Positions 8,994-18,700 of a DNA stretch of 64,000 nt are shown piece after piece. Location: the NCBI RefSeq assembly GCF_001693385.1, contig NZ_CP016428.1, forward strand, positions 2,108,001 to 2,172,000, written 5' to 3'. A program made the translations under genes and the position numbers. The first letter of the stretch is position 1. Each line of letters begins with the position of its first letter. The notes below the pieces were generated by a model, which had not been told where the DNA came from, searched no databases, and saw nothing but the letters and a program-made list of their open reading frames with translations. The DNA is from Bradyrhizobium icense. Lineage in GTDB: Bacteria; Pseudomonadota; Alphaproteobacteria; Rhizobiales; Xanthobacteraceae.

Positions 8994-9406
8994 CCTCACC
9001 GCAAAGCACCGGCCGGACGGTCCGCAAGCGAACCAGCCCTGTCGCCGGGAATCAGCTTCGATCCGGCCATAGACCAATTAAATGATAGCGTTAATTGCAG
9101 GCGGGCCTTGATTAAAGGCGGGACGATATCGCCGCATGGTTAATCGCGGCCGTTGAAGATTGAACCTCGGCGCCTTGTTGGAGCACACACATCTGTACGG
9201 GAATCAGCCGAACACGCGTTTATTGAAGGCGCAAATCAACCGACGCGCGCATGGGCGATCTCGTTGGACAACCTGCACGATCAGGCCGTTAACGATCAAC
9301 GCTGCCGCAGAAGATGCTGCTTGCACTGGATGAAGCTCATGGTAATAACTTGATAACAATAAACGATGACGTTCGATTTATTTGTTCGCCCTTCGAGGAA
9401 TTTAAT
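8994..9406. other. non-coding upstream region of the second PEPxxWA gene
   Basis: No coding frame with a plausible start is seen. The last ~80 bp are AT-richer and end in GAGGAA 9 bp before the ATG at 9407. They probably contain the promoter of that gene. Confidence 0.4.
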
Positions 9407-10285
9407 ATGTCGCTGCGATCTCGTTTGCTCATTGCTCTCTCAACAACCGTGCTGGGTTCTACGGCTGCATCGGCCGCGCTGGTCACTGTCACCAGCTACG
9501 AGATGAACAACGGCAATGGGCTGACCCAGAACGGCAACTACAACTACTTCGATACGAGCTACTCTGTTCCGACATATGCCAATACCAACGGCTCTTCGTT
9601 GGTCGTGCCGTCAAATGGCGCCCCCAAGGAAGCCTTACTGACAGGGGGTACCGGCAAACTGACCGACAATATCATTCCAGCGCAGAATTACTCGTTCGTG
9701 CCCCAAGACTACGTCGGCTGGAAATATCAGGATCCCACCATCATTTTTAACCTCGAGGCGGGCAAGAGCGTTAGTACGATTACATTGTATGTAGCGAGTT
9801 CGTACGCTGGTTCGCTCGGCTTCATGGGCCTTGTCGGTCAGCCAGCGTCGGTAGACGTCTCGATCACCACGCCTGGCAATTCGACTTTCACCCCGAGCTA
9901 TACAACGACCTTTACGGACTATCTGGGTGACAAGTACAACGGAACGGAAGTTATTACGCTTACTTTTGACTCGCCCATCGTTTCCAGTGACACTTTCAGC
10001 TTGACCCTGAACAGGGGACCCTTGCTGCTGGATGGCATCAACTACTACAACAATCATGTCGCCGGATACGGCTGCGACGCCGCCGGGTGTTTCCTCGATA
10101 ACGTCAACGACTTCAAGAACAGTGCATACATCCCAAATCTTGAGCCTTGGATATTGCTGAGCGAAGTGCAGTTCACCGCTGCCGTACCAGAGCCGTCCAC
10201 CTGGGCGATGATGATAATTGGATTTGCGGGGTTAGGTTTTGGCATGTATCGGCGTAACGCCAGACGCGTGCCAGCAACGGCATAG
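9407..10285 (+). CDS. PEPxxWA-CTERM sorting domain protein
   Basis: This is a 292-residue exported protein. The start at ATG 9407 (MSLRSRLLIALSTTVLGSTA) has GAGGAA upstream and gives a proper signal peptide ending near ASA. The body is Asn/Thr/Tyr-rich, in line with a beta-sandwich surface domain. The C-terminus shows the complete sorting signal: 'VPEPSTWAMM', a hydrophobic helix (IIGFAGLGFGMY) and an Arg-rich tail. It is a second probable substrate for the exosortase at 1.7 kb. Confidence 0.87.
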   Translation: MSLRSRLLIALSTTVLGSTAASAALVTVTSYEMNNGNGLTQNGNYNYFDTSYSVPTYANTNGSSLVVPSNGAPKEALLTGGTGKLTDNIIPAQNYSFVPQDYVGWKYQDPTIIFNLEAGKSVSTITLYVASSYAGSLGFMGLVGQPASVDVSITTPGNSTFTPSYTTTFTDYLGDKYNGTEVITLTFDSPIVSSDTFSLTLNRGPLLLDGINYYNNHVAGYGCDAAGCFLDNVNDFKNSAYIPNLEPWILLSEVQFTAAVPEPSTWAMMIIGFAGLGFGMYRRNARRVPATA

Positions 10286-10313
10286 GCTGACCTGCGAACA
10301 ACCGAAAATAATG

Positions 10314-10340
10314 AAAGCCGCCGAAAGGTGGCTTTTGTTT
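10314..10340 (+). terminator. rho-independent terminator after the second PEPxxWA gene
   Basis: The nine-base stem AAAGCCGCC/GGTGGCTTT has one G-T pair and a GAAA tetraloop. The T-rich stretch TTTTGTTTT follows. Confidence 0.75.
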
Positions 10341-10450
10341 TGGATAGCAAAGGCCGGTTGAGTTGTTTGGTCTGATCCGAGCGTTTCATAACCCCGGCGA
10401 TCGCTATTTCGGTTCGTAGAACGATCAAGCGCCTGCGGATGTGGCGGCGC

Positions 10451-13057
10451 TCAATAGTTTATCGACGTCTGCGCGAAGATCCCCTGAGCCCGCTGATCGC
10501 CTGCGAGGCGCCAGCGATATTGTAACGTCAATTCCCAGTATGAAGGCGGCGCCGTGTATTTCGTTCCGCCGAACCAGTAGCGCAACGAACCGCCTGCGCC
10601 GGCCGAGTAGGCGGAACGGTTGGCGAATGAATCGTCGTAGTTTGCAGCCAGCACGGCGTGCGGGAAGAACACCAGGTTGCTGCTGATCGCATCGAGCCGG
10701 AAGCTTCGTCCGAAACGGCCTTCCATGATCGCGACCAGCTGTCGCTTCTCGAGGAAGCGATCCACTTCCGCGTAGACGTACCAGGTCGGCCAGCTCGCAT
10801 CCAAGACACGCAAATCGGTGCCGACTGTGTAGGAGTAGAGCGCGCGCAACAGCGTGTCATCGCGCGCCGCATCGCCAAGCGCGATAAGTCTGTCTACTTC
10901 AAAAACGAGGTTGGCGTTCGAGAACGGCTTCCAGCGGGCGCCCACCATGCCCTGTGTCGTGCGTCCGCCCGTCGGTCCGCCGGACTGGTCATAGAGGGTT
11001 TCGAAAAGTCGGCCGAACAGCTCGAATATCGCGCCATTCCTGTATCCGAACCCTTCCGGGCGATAATAGAACTCGGTTCCCAGTTGCGATGTGTAACTGC
11101 TCGGCGCGGTCGTCGTCAGGAACGGATTGGGCGCCGAACCGACTTTGCCGTAGGAAACCGAAGTATTGATACCCCACACCCGGGCCAGATCTGAAACTGT
11201 TCGACGCGTCTCGAACAGCTTTTGATCGTCAATATCGATCCGTCCGTTTGCCTTGGCGTCGATCCCTTCCATCAAATAGGCGATGGCCTTTGGATTTTCG
11301 AAGCGACGCATCGCGGTATATCCCGCATCGATCGTGGCCCGAGCTGGCAATTGGCCGTTGCCATGCGCGCGATCGAAGCGAGCCAGAGCTACCTCATCGT
11401 TACCAACGGCGACGGCAAGATAGCCAACATCGGCATCCCGGACAGAACCCAACCTGCCATGGGCGATCGCCTGATCAAATACGATGCGGGCTTCCGGCTT
11501 GCGGTCCAACTCGACCAGCGTATTGATTTGCGCGCGCAGCGCGCCGTCCCTCTGAACAGCGGTCGTTGCGAACCGTTCCGCTGTCCTGAACTCGGCAAGC
11601 GATTCTTCCTTTCGACCGAGCGCCTGCAGTGCATAGGCCTTGCGGATCGACGTGTCATAGCCGACGGCCAATTTCTGAAGTGCGCGCAAAGCGCGCATGG
11701 GCTCGTTGGAAGTCAAGGCAGCATCGGCGAGGGAAAGTCGAACGCTGCGGGCTTGAGCGGGCGGCAGGCCCCGCTTCAGGGCCGTTTCCCAATCCGACAT
11801 CGCGCCACCGAACTTCTTGAGCTTACCTCGCGCATAGCCGCGTTGTGCATAGATCTCAGCGCTTGAATGGCCCGCCCCGATCGCCTTGGTCGCTTCGGTC
11901 TCAGCTTCCGCGGGGCGGCCGGCCGACATCAGGATGTTGATCAGCAGGAGGCGGCTTGCGGCGACCTCGGGTTCAAGCTGTACGGCTTTGCGCGCCTCGA
12001 CGATGGCTAGCTCGTAGTCCTTGTCTCGTTCAGCCCGGTAGGCCCGTTCCTTTGCTTCAAAGATTTCTGCTGCGGCCTTTTCTTCGGGCGATGCAACAGG
12101 GGTCAATATGCTGAGGACCGCGGGGGCCTCGAGTTCGCAACTAACGCCGTTGGCGCTGGTCGAACATTCCTGCACCGGCGTTGGCATTGTATTGCCGTTG
12201 TTCTGAAGCACGCCCCTGCGCTGGCTTGCGCCTTCGGCATCGGTGAGGCGGGTGATGACCTTTGGGTCGGTTCGCGAATAGCTACCCAATAATTCCATCG
12301 CGGCGTTGAAGTCGCCTGACGCCAGGGCTGCATCCGCCGAGATCAGCCGGATATTCTTCTGCTGAGAAGCTGTCAGGCCCGGGATCGCCAGGGCAGCGTT
12401 GAAGTCGGAGACAGCATCGGCGCGCTTCCCCAGCCGCTGGTTGATATAGCCGCGCCATACCAGTGGAACATAATTCGCTCGATCGAGCGCAATCGCTTCG
12501 GTGACGGTTTCCAAAGCTCCCGACAAATTATTGTCGGCAAGCTGGGCGTTCAGCAGCAACAGGCGATACGACATCGAGTCCGGCACATAGTCGACTGCAC
12601 TGCGCGCCGCCCGCACCGCGGCTTTGGCATCGCCCTTCTCAAGCGCCTTGTAGCCTTCGCTTGCCGGCGATAGGGCGAGGCGTTGCCGGATATTCGCTTG
12701 CCGTCCTTGGAGTTCCTGATTGCCTGCAAACGCCGCCGAGGCGACCTTCGTTGCTTGCTCGGCCTGGGGGAGGTCGCCCGCGGCGACCAGGGAATCGATC
12801 AGAAGCAAATGCAGGCGGAGGAGGTCAGGACGGAGTGCCACAGCCTCTGCGGCGCTCGCCGCGGAGGCCTTGTAATCGCCCTGGCCGAACGCCTTGTAGG
12901 CGGTCTCCGCCGCCGCATAGGCTTCGCCCTCCAGCGGAGGACCGCCATCCGCCACCTGGGCGCTGGCGCCCGCGCACAGGACCGCGGCGAGCAAAAGCGC
13001 AGCCAGCGCCGCCCGAAAAGCCGTCTGGCGCAGGTATTTTCCGCCCCAATTGCCCAT
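10451..13057 (-). CDS. TPR protein with NfrA-like C-terminal domain (outer membrane)
   Basis: This is an 868-residue protein with a signal peptide (about residues 1-34, AALLLAAVLCAGASAQ). Then come two TPR-rich blocks (about 40-280 and 330-620) with repeated 'A-x(n)-A-[IV]-x-L-[DER]-P' helices. The C-terminal ~200 residues ('VSYGKVGSAPNPF' onward, ending 'FAQTSINY') resemble the C-terminal domain of the phage N4 receptor NfrA, a likely beta-barrel. In other bacteria such proteins sit in the outer membrane and work with membrane GT2 synthases. That fits the GT2 gene at 6.2 kb. The exported polymer is not known. Confidence 0.72.
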   Translation of the reverse strand: MGNWGGKYLRQTAFRAALAALLLAAVLCAGASAQVADGGPPLEGEAYAAAETAYKAFGQGDYKASAASAAEAVALRPDLLRLHLLLIDSLVAAGDLPQAEQATKVASAAFAGNQELQGRQANIRQRLALSPASEGYKALEKGDAKAAVRAARSAVDYVPDSMSYRLLLLNAQLADNNLSGALETVTEAIALDRANYVPLVWRGYINQRLGKRADAVSDFNAALAIPGLTASQQKNIRLISADAALASGDFNAAMELLGSYSRTDPKVITRLTDAEGASQRRGVLQNNGNTMPTPVQECSTSANGVSCELEAPAVLSILTPVASPEEKAAAEIFEAKERAYRAERDKDYELAIVEARKAVQLEPEVAASRLLLINILMSAGRPAEAETEATKAIGAGHSSAEIYAQRGYARGKLKKFGGAMSDWETALKRGLPPAQARSVRLSLADAALTSNEPMRALRALQKLAVGYDTSIRKAYALQALGRKEESLAEFRTAERFATTAVQRDGALRAQINTLVELDRKPEARIVFDQAIAHGRLGSVRDADVGYLAVAVGNDEVALARFDRAHGNGQLPARATIDAGYTAMRRFENPKAIAYLMEGIDAKANGRIDIDDQKLFETRRTVSDLARVWGINTSVSYGKVGSAPNPFLTTTAPSSYTSQLGTEFYYRPEGFGYRNGAIFELFGRLFETLYDQSGGPTGGRTTQGMVGARWKPFSNANLVFEVDRLIALGDAARDDTLLRALYSYTVGTDLRVLDASWPTWYVYAEVDRFLEKRQLVAIMEGRFGRSFRLDAISSNLVFFPHAVLAANYDDSFANRSAYSAGAGGSLRYWFGGTKYTAPPSYWELTLQYRWRLAGDQRAQGIFAQTSINY

Positions 13058-13579
13058 GCAACCAGCGCTATTCCAATTCCGTTAAATTTTGACGCCGAAC
13101 TGTAACTGAGACGACGATTCAGCGGAACCGGGATTTGGCCTTTTTGGTGCTGGGACAGGCCTTGATGTCATTCATTTTTCTCACTTTTTTCGGGGCTGTG
13201 ACGTTTTTGCTATGAACAATCGGACGAAGCGCATCACAGCGCACGTTAACCATTGTTCTAGTTCTGCAGGGCCTCCAAGTGCGTGCGTTCCAAACGGCAG
13301 AACTGATGGTGAGCGACCATTCCCGACAGCATCAGACCGATTCTTGAAGCTGGGCCTCATTGAATTGCGAAACCACGAATAGGGGGGAGTCTCTCCGCCA
13401 GCCTCTCAAGGATGGACAACTGTCAATGTGCGTCGCGGGCAAAGCTCAAGGCTGCGCAGATTGATCTCAAGTAGCACCGCAAAAAAGTCTCTGAGTGTGA
13501 ACCAGCTCACCCAGGAGCTCCAACGGAAGGTCTATTTTCCAGGGGCGGTGGTGTCGGTGGTTCGAGTGAGGAAGTTCGA
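13058..13579. other. long divergent intergenic region
   Basis: This 522-bp gap lies between the NfrA-like gene and the divergent patatin gene. A T-rich patch lies around 13175-13215. GAGGAAG precedes the ATG at 13580. No gene, repeat array or RNA signature was recognised; it should hold both promoters. Confidence 0.4.
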
Positions 13580-15703
13580 ATGTCCACCAGGGAACCGCTA
13601 CCTGCATTCGAGGATCGGGCCCCGAGCGATCGCTATTGCGACTTGATTCTCACCGGCGGCGTCACGAGCTCGATTGCCTATCCAGCAGCCGTTTTCGCGC
13701 TCGCGACCGCCTACCGCTTCAACAGCATCGGCGGCTCCTCGTCCGGTGCCGGCGTCGCAGCGTTGGCGGCCGCCGCCGAATACCGGCGTCGGCACGGCTC
13801 GTCGCACGGATTCCAGATCATGCTGGAGCGTACCGCTGCCGTCGCCGACAACGTGCACGGCAAGACCCGCCTCGCGTGGCTTTTCCAGCCTGAGGAAGAG
13901 AACAGGCGTCTGTTCAATGCGCTGTTGCCCGGCTTTGCCAAGCCATCCGGCAAACTATGTGCATTGGCACTCGGGATCGTTCGCTCGCATGCAATCGTCT
14001 TTATCATCGCGATCATCATCCTCGTCATCGCGCTCGGGGCTGCCGCACTGCGATGGATCGACTATTCGTCCGCTTTCCTGACCGGAACGCTCTCGTTCGT
14101 TGGGGCAGTTATCGCGATGCTCATCTTCGTCGCATGCGAGGTCAGACGCTTGGTGCGGCACGACTATGGATTGTGCACCGGGAGTCGCGTGGGGAAGTCG
14201 CCACTCCCGCCGCTCACCGACTGGCTGCACGGCCTTATTCAGGAGATTGCCGGCCGCAAGGTGGACGATGAGCCCTTGACCTTCGCGGACCTGGCGAAAG
14301 CCCCAGGCTCGCCACGGGAAACTCTGAACGACCCCTGCTCGGCAGGGGCCAGTTCGATCAATCTGCAGATGTTCACCACTAACGTGACCCATGGGCGGCC
14401 GTACATCTTTCCGCAGCAGGAAGACGGCGAGGTGGACGACCCGCCGCTCTATTTCCGCTCGAGCGAGATGCGTCGGCTGTTCCCCCAAAGGGTGGTCGAA
14501 TGCATGATGAGGAAATCGAGCTCGTACGATGGCAATGCCAAGCCGGCGCCGGTCGAACCCGCTCCGGTGGGCCTACTCCGTCGTGTGGCTCGCTGGTTCG
14601 TGTCGCTCGTTGGATCGTCGGTCGCGGGAGGCGAGGATGAGCCCGAGGAGGAGCCACTTTATCCGCTGCCGAGGGAGCACCTGCCGATCCTGGTGGCGGC
14701 GCGCATGAGCGTCAGCTTTCCGGTCCTGTTCAGCGCGGTGCCGCTCTGGATCCTCGACGAGCGAGACAAGCAGAAGCCCGTGTTCAGGCGGTGTCTATTC
14801 TGCGACGGTGGCATCTGTTCGAACTTTCCGATCCATCTCTTCGATAGCCCGATCCCTTCCTGGCCTACTTTCGGCATCTCGCTGCACGAAATTCCCCAGA
14901 GCGAGCAAGGAGCGGCGCGCGCGCGGCGGCCTTGGTGGAGTTTGTTTCGATGGTGGCGGCTTTGGCGGAGGACGTTGGCGTGGATCTGGCTGTCCAGCCA
15001 GCAGTGCTTGGGGACGCGGTGGACCGGCCTTCCGAGGAAATACGGCGTGGTGCGGCTGCCGCGAGACCATCTCGAAGGCAGGGAGGACCAATGGAGCGAG
15101 TTCGAGGCAGAACCCGGATCTTTTGACAGGCTGTCTGGCTTCTTCAGCGCACTTGCTTCAACGACGATTAACTGGAACGACGCCACGCTGGCTCGCCTGC
15201 CTGGGGTCCGCGAACGCGTCGCGCGGGTGAGGCTGCGTAGCGGGATCGGTGGCCTGAACATCCGGATGACGGGCGATCAGATCAGGGGGTTGGCCGATCT
15301 GGGGCGCGTGGCAGCGCTCAAGCTGCTCAAGCGATATGCCTTTCCCGTCGCGCGGCCTTCCGACGAACTGTCCGACGACAAACTGTCCGACGGCTGGAAC
15401 GAGCATCGCTGGGTGCGACTCAACGTGCTGCGAGACAGCCTTGCAACGAGCCTGGCCGGGCTGACCTGGGCGGCGTCTCACGTCGGTTATGGCAAGCCGC
15501 TTCGCGACCTGATCCGTCTGGCGATCGACGAACCGGTGCTGAAAAAGGACAAGGATTCGCAACTGCTCGCTGCCCAGGCGGCCGCACTGGAGGGAGCGCT
15601 GGACGCGCTGATCGAGGCGGAGCGCGCATTGAACATGTCGACAGCCGGCCAGCCTTATAGGCCGTCGCCAAGGCCGGTGATGCGGGTGCGCCCGCCACTG
15701 TAG
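13580..15703 (+). CDS. patatin-like phospholipase with membrane segments
   Basis: This is a 707-residue protein. The patatin fold is marked by 'LILTGGVTSSIAYP' (glycine-rich oxyanion loop, about residues 22-35), the G-x-S-x-G nucleophile elbow G52-S-S54-S-G56, and the catalytic 'DGG' near residue 408. Two hydrophobic helices (about 130-155 and 165-190) inserted between elbow and DGG suggest membrane attachment. The protein is much longer than single-domain patatins. It should release fatty acids from membrane lipids. The gene ends 35 bp before the DyP-P450 fusion, so the two are probably co-transcribed. Lipid specificity is unknown. Confidence 0.8.
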   Translation: MSTREPLPAFEDRAPSDRYCDLILTGGVTSSIAYPAAVFALATAYRFNSIGGSSSGAGVAALAAAAEYRRRHGSSHGFQIMLERTAAVADNVHGKTRLAWLFQPEEENRRLFNALLPGFAKPSGKLCALALGIVRSHAIVFIIAIIILVIALGAAALRWIDYSSAFLTGTLSFVGAVIAMLIFVACEVRRLVRHDYGLCTGSRVGKSPLPPLTDWLHGLIQEIAGRKVDDEPLTFADLAKAPGSPRETLNDPCSAGASSINLQMFTTNVTHGRPYIFPQQEDGEVDDPPLYFRSSEMRRLFPQRVVECMMRKSSSYDGNAKPAPVEPAPVGLLRRVARWFVSLVGSSVAGGEDEPEEEPLYPLPREHLPILVAARMSVSFPVLFSAVPLWILDERDKQKPVFRRCLFCDGGICSNFPIHLFDSPIPSWPTFGISLHEIPQSEQGAARARRPWWSLFRWWRLWRRTLAWIWLSSQQCLGTRWTGLPRKYGVVRLPRDHLEGREDQWSEFEAEPGSFDRLSGFFSALASTTINWNDATLARLPGVRERVARVRLRSGIGGLNIRMTGDQIRGLADLGRVAALKLLKRYAFPVARPSDELSDDKLSDGWNEHRWVRLNVLRDSLATSLAGLTWAASHVGYGKPLRDLIRLAIDEPVLKKDKDSQLLAAQAAALEGALDALIEAERALNMSTAGQPYRPSPRPVMRVRPPL

Positions 15704-15738
15704 CGAACAATTGCAGGGATAGGAACGAGGGAACCGCC

Positions 15739-18700
15739 ATGCAGATTGATATACAGAGCAAGTCGAGGAGCCTGTTGGGCGTCACCGACCTCACCCTAGC
15801 GGCAAAAATTAAGCCCGGGCTGATCCCGGCACTGGACTCGCGCAGCTACGAAAGCCGGCTGCGACTACTGTTGAGGACGCTGAACCTGCTGCGCGTTTCG
15901 TCACTGGAGGCGGAGCCGACGTCACTGATCGCCGACGCGGTCGATCGAATCCGGGCCATTCACTCCTTCCGCCTTGCGATCGTCGGGGAGGATCCGCCAA
16001 AGCGGCTCCTGCTTTCGGTCGCATTCGATGGCGGGTGGGAGCCCTACATGCGCCGCATCTGGCGTGATTTGGGGCCACTTCTGGACGTCATTTTTTGTAA
16101 CTGCGAGGGTTACCTTGATGCCCACAGCCACGATTTCCCGGCCTACGCGGGCTGGGTCCGATCGGCCCAGGTCACTACTGAATTCTTCTACAACGCCAGC
16201 GCGCTGACCGTAAACGACCTGCACTACCTTCGGCAGGAGCGACAGGGGTGGCACGACGCCGGTCGCCGCGGCCTTCTTGAGGAGGCGCTATCAGCCCTGA
16301 CCAGGCTGTACCGGCTGACTGACATGCATCTGCAGCTTGCAAGTGCGAACGACGGCGACTCTCTGCTGCGCGCCGCAAGGCATCTGTTGCGGGATCCCGC
16401 CCGTACACTAATCGAGAAAGCCCGACAGAGCGAACTCGACGCGACGCTACAAGCGGCGCTGACTTGGTTCGATAGGTACGAGGCCGGCTTTCTGAAGCAG
16501 GCGCTGCCGGCTTTGACCGCGTTGTACCGGCTGAGCGACATGTATCCGCCGCTTGCAGATGTGCCTGACGGCGACTTTCTGCTGCGCGCCGCAGGGCATT
16601 TGTTGGGGGAGGAACTCGCCCAGTGCATCGGGAAAGCCCGGCAAAAAGAGCTCAACCCGACGGAACGAGCGGCGCTGACTTGGTTTGCTAATTACAAGGC
16701 GAAGGCGCTGGATGGCCGCGCCACCACAGCGAAATGGGATCCTCTCAAGGTTCAGGGCGGCATTATCGAGGCCTACACGGGCGCCACACATGCTTGCCTG
16801 CTGCTGGTCTCGCTCAAGGACTCGGCAGCGGCGTGCGACATGCTTGAATACCTCAAGCCGGATATCCAGCACACCAGCGCCACCGCATTGGAGGCGGCGA
16901 CGGCCAAGCCATTCGTTAATGTCGGATTCACCGTCCAGGGGCTCACGATCGCAGGCGTGCCGAACGGCACACTTGACCTGCTGCCATATGAGTTCCGGGA
17001 GGGTATGGCGGCGCGGGCCAGCATCCTCGGCGACGTGCGCCACAACCATCCGATCAACTGGTCCCTCCCGGAGCGCAATTGGCCCGAGCCGCCACAACAC
17101 GAGCGGGAGCGCGTGGAGCTGTCATCGGTCCATGCGATCGTCATGTACACATGCAAGGGACCTGCGGATGAATGGCAGGATATGGCTAGCGACAAGCATC
17201 CGCTGCGCGGTGCGGTCTTGCAATTTAACGAAAAGCTTTCCGGCAAGGGCGTGCAGATCCTTTCGGTGCAGAGCATGCGGCGCCTGGTCGGCTCGGGAAG
17301 TGAGCCTCCCCGGGACCATTTTGACTTCGTGGACGGCATCAGCCAGCCATGGCTGGAACCGCCTCAAAAGCCGGCCCGCTCCAACGAAGTCATGACTGGC
17401 GACGTAGGTTACAAGAACATCCCCCGAGATCGACCGACGAGGGACAAGGTCGTGACTGGCGACTTGCTGCTCGGTTACGAGAACTCCTTCGGCGATCCGC
17501 CGCTGACCGGCAAACTCTGGGATGACAGCACCTTCCTAGTCGTGCGCAAACTGGAGCAAGATGTCGACGCGCTGCACACCGTACTGAAAGAGAGCGGAGA
17601 CGTGGAGGGGACAAAGGCGAAGTTCATGGGTCGCACAGGTGACGGCGAAGTCTTGATCGAAGACGAGACGATCAACAGGAGGGGCAACGACTTCGACTAT
17701 TCGAAAGACGCAGAGGGAAAGGCTTGCCCATTCCAATCCCATATCCGACGCGCCAATCCCCGCGGCACCCGGGATGATATCCGCACTGTGCCCCGGATCA
17801 TGCGACGAGGCATGTCCTATGGTCTGCCTTATAGGGAGAAGCCGAACGCCAAACGTGGTTTATTCTTCATGGCGTACAACGCGTCGATCGCAGAGCAGTA
17901 CGAGGTCATCCAGGCTTGGCTGAGCGGCAGCAACAGCAGTGACCAGAATACGTACTCGGCCCTACGAGATCCGTTTGTCGGCGTGCCACTGGACGGTGAT
18001 CCGCACACCTTTGTGCTCCACGGCGCCGAACCAGTGAAGCTACCGTTGGACCGGCCGATCGTCACAATGAAATGGGGTCTGTACGCCTTCGTCCCGTCGA
18101 TCAAGGCGATCGACGAACTCACGGAGCTTGCAAAGGCAGCGGCAAAAATCGAGTCCATTAAGGACAAGGATAATCCGAAGAAGAAAGACCAGCGTGCCGC
18201 AGAGCTCGCCGTGCATGTGCAGAAGGGCGCGGCGGTCATCGCCAAGCTGAGACGAACCGAACAGCAACTGGGTTTCGACTCGGCGGCGGACCAATGGAAG
18301 ATTGCGCTTGAGGATATAAACGCACGTATGTTCGGCATCAGCCAAGCAGTATGGGCGGCGATACGGGAGTTGCACGGTGGGGTGCTGCGGACGCCATATG
18401 GGGTGTTGGTATGCAAGAAGGATCTCGTGACCGAAGTATTCAATAACGGCGGAAGGGGGGACCCGCGCTACACGGTGACGGGCTATGCCGAGCGCATGCG
18501 CGCGTCCTTCGGTGAGATCTATCTGGGCAAGGACGATGACCGGCTGAGCACGTCGAAATACCGCGCCGAGGCTTGCCCTGCCAACAAAGCAATAATGGCC
18601 GTCAGCCGCGAGGCGGCGTTCACAAGCTCTTTTAAGCACACGCAGGAAGCGCTCAGATCCCTCGTCCCAGACGACGGCGAGAAAAGGTTACAGGTAAAGG

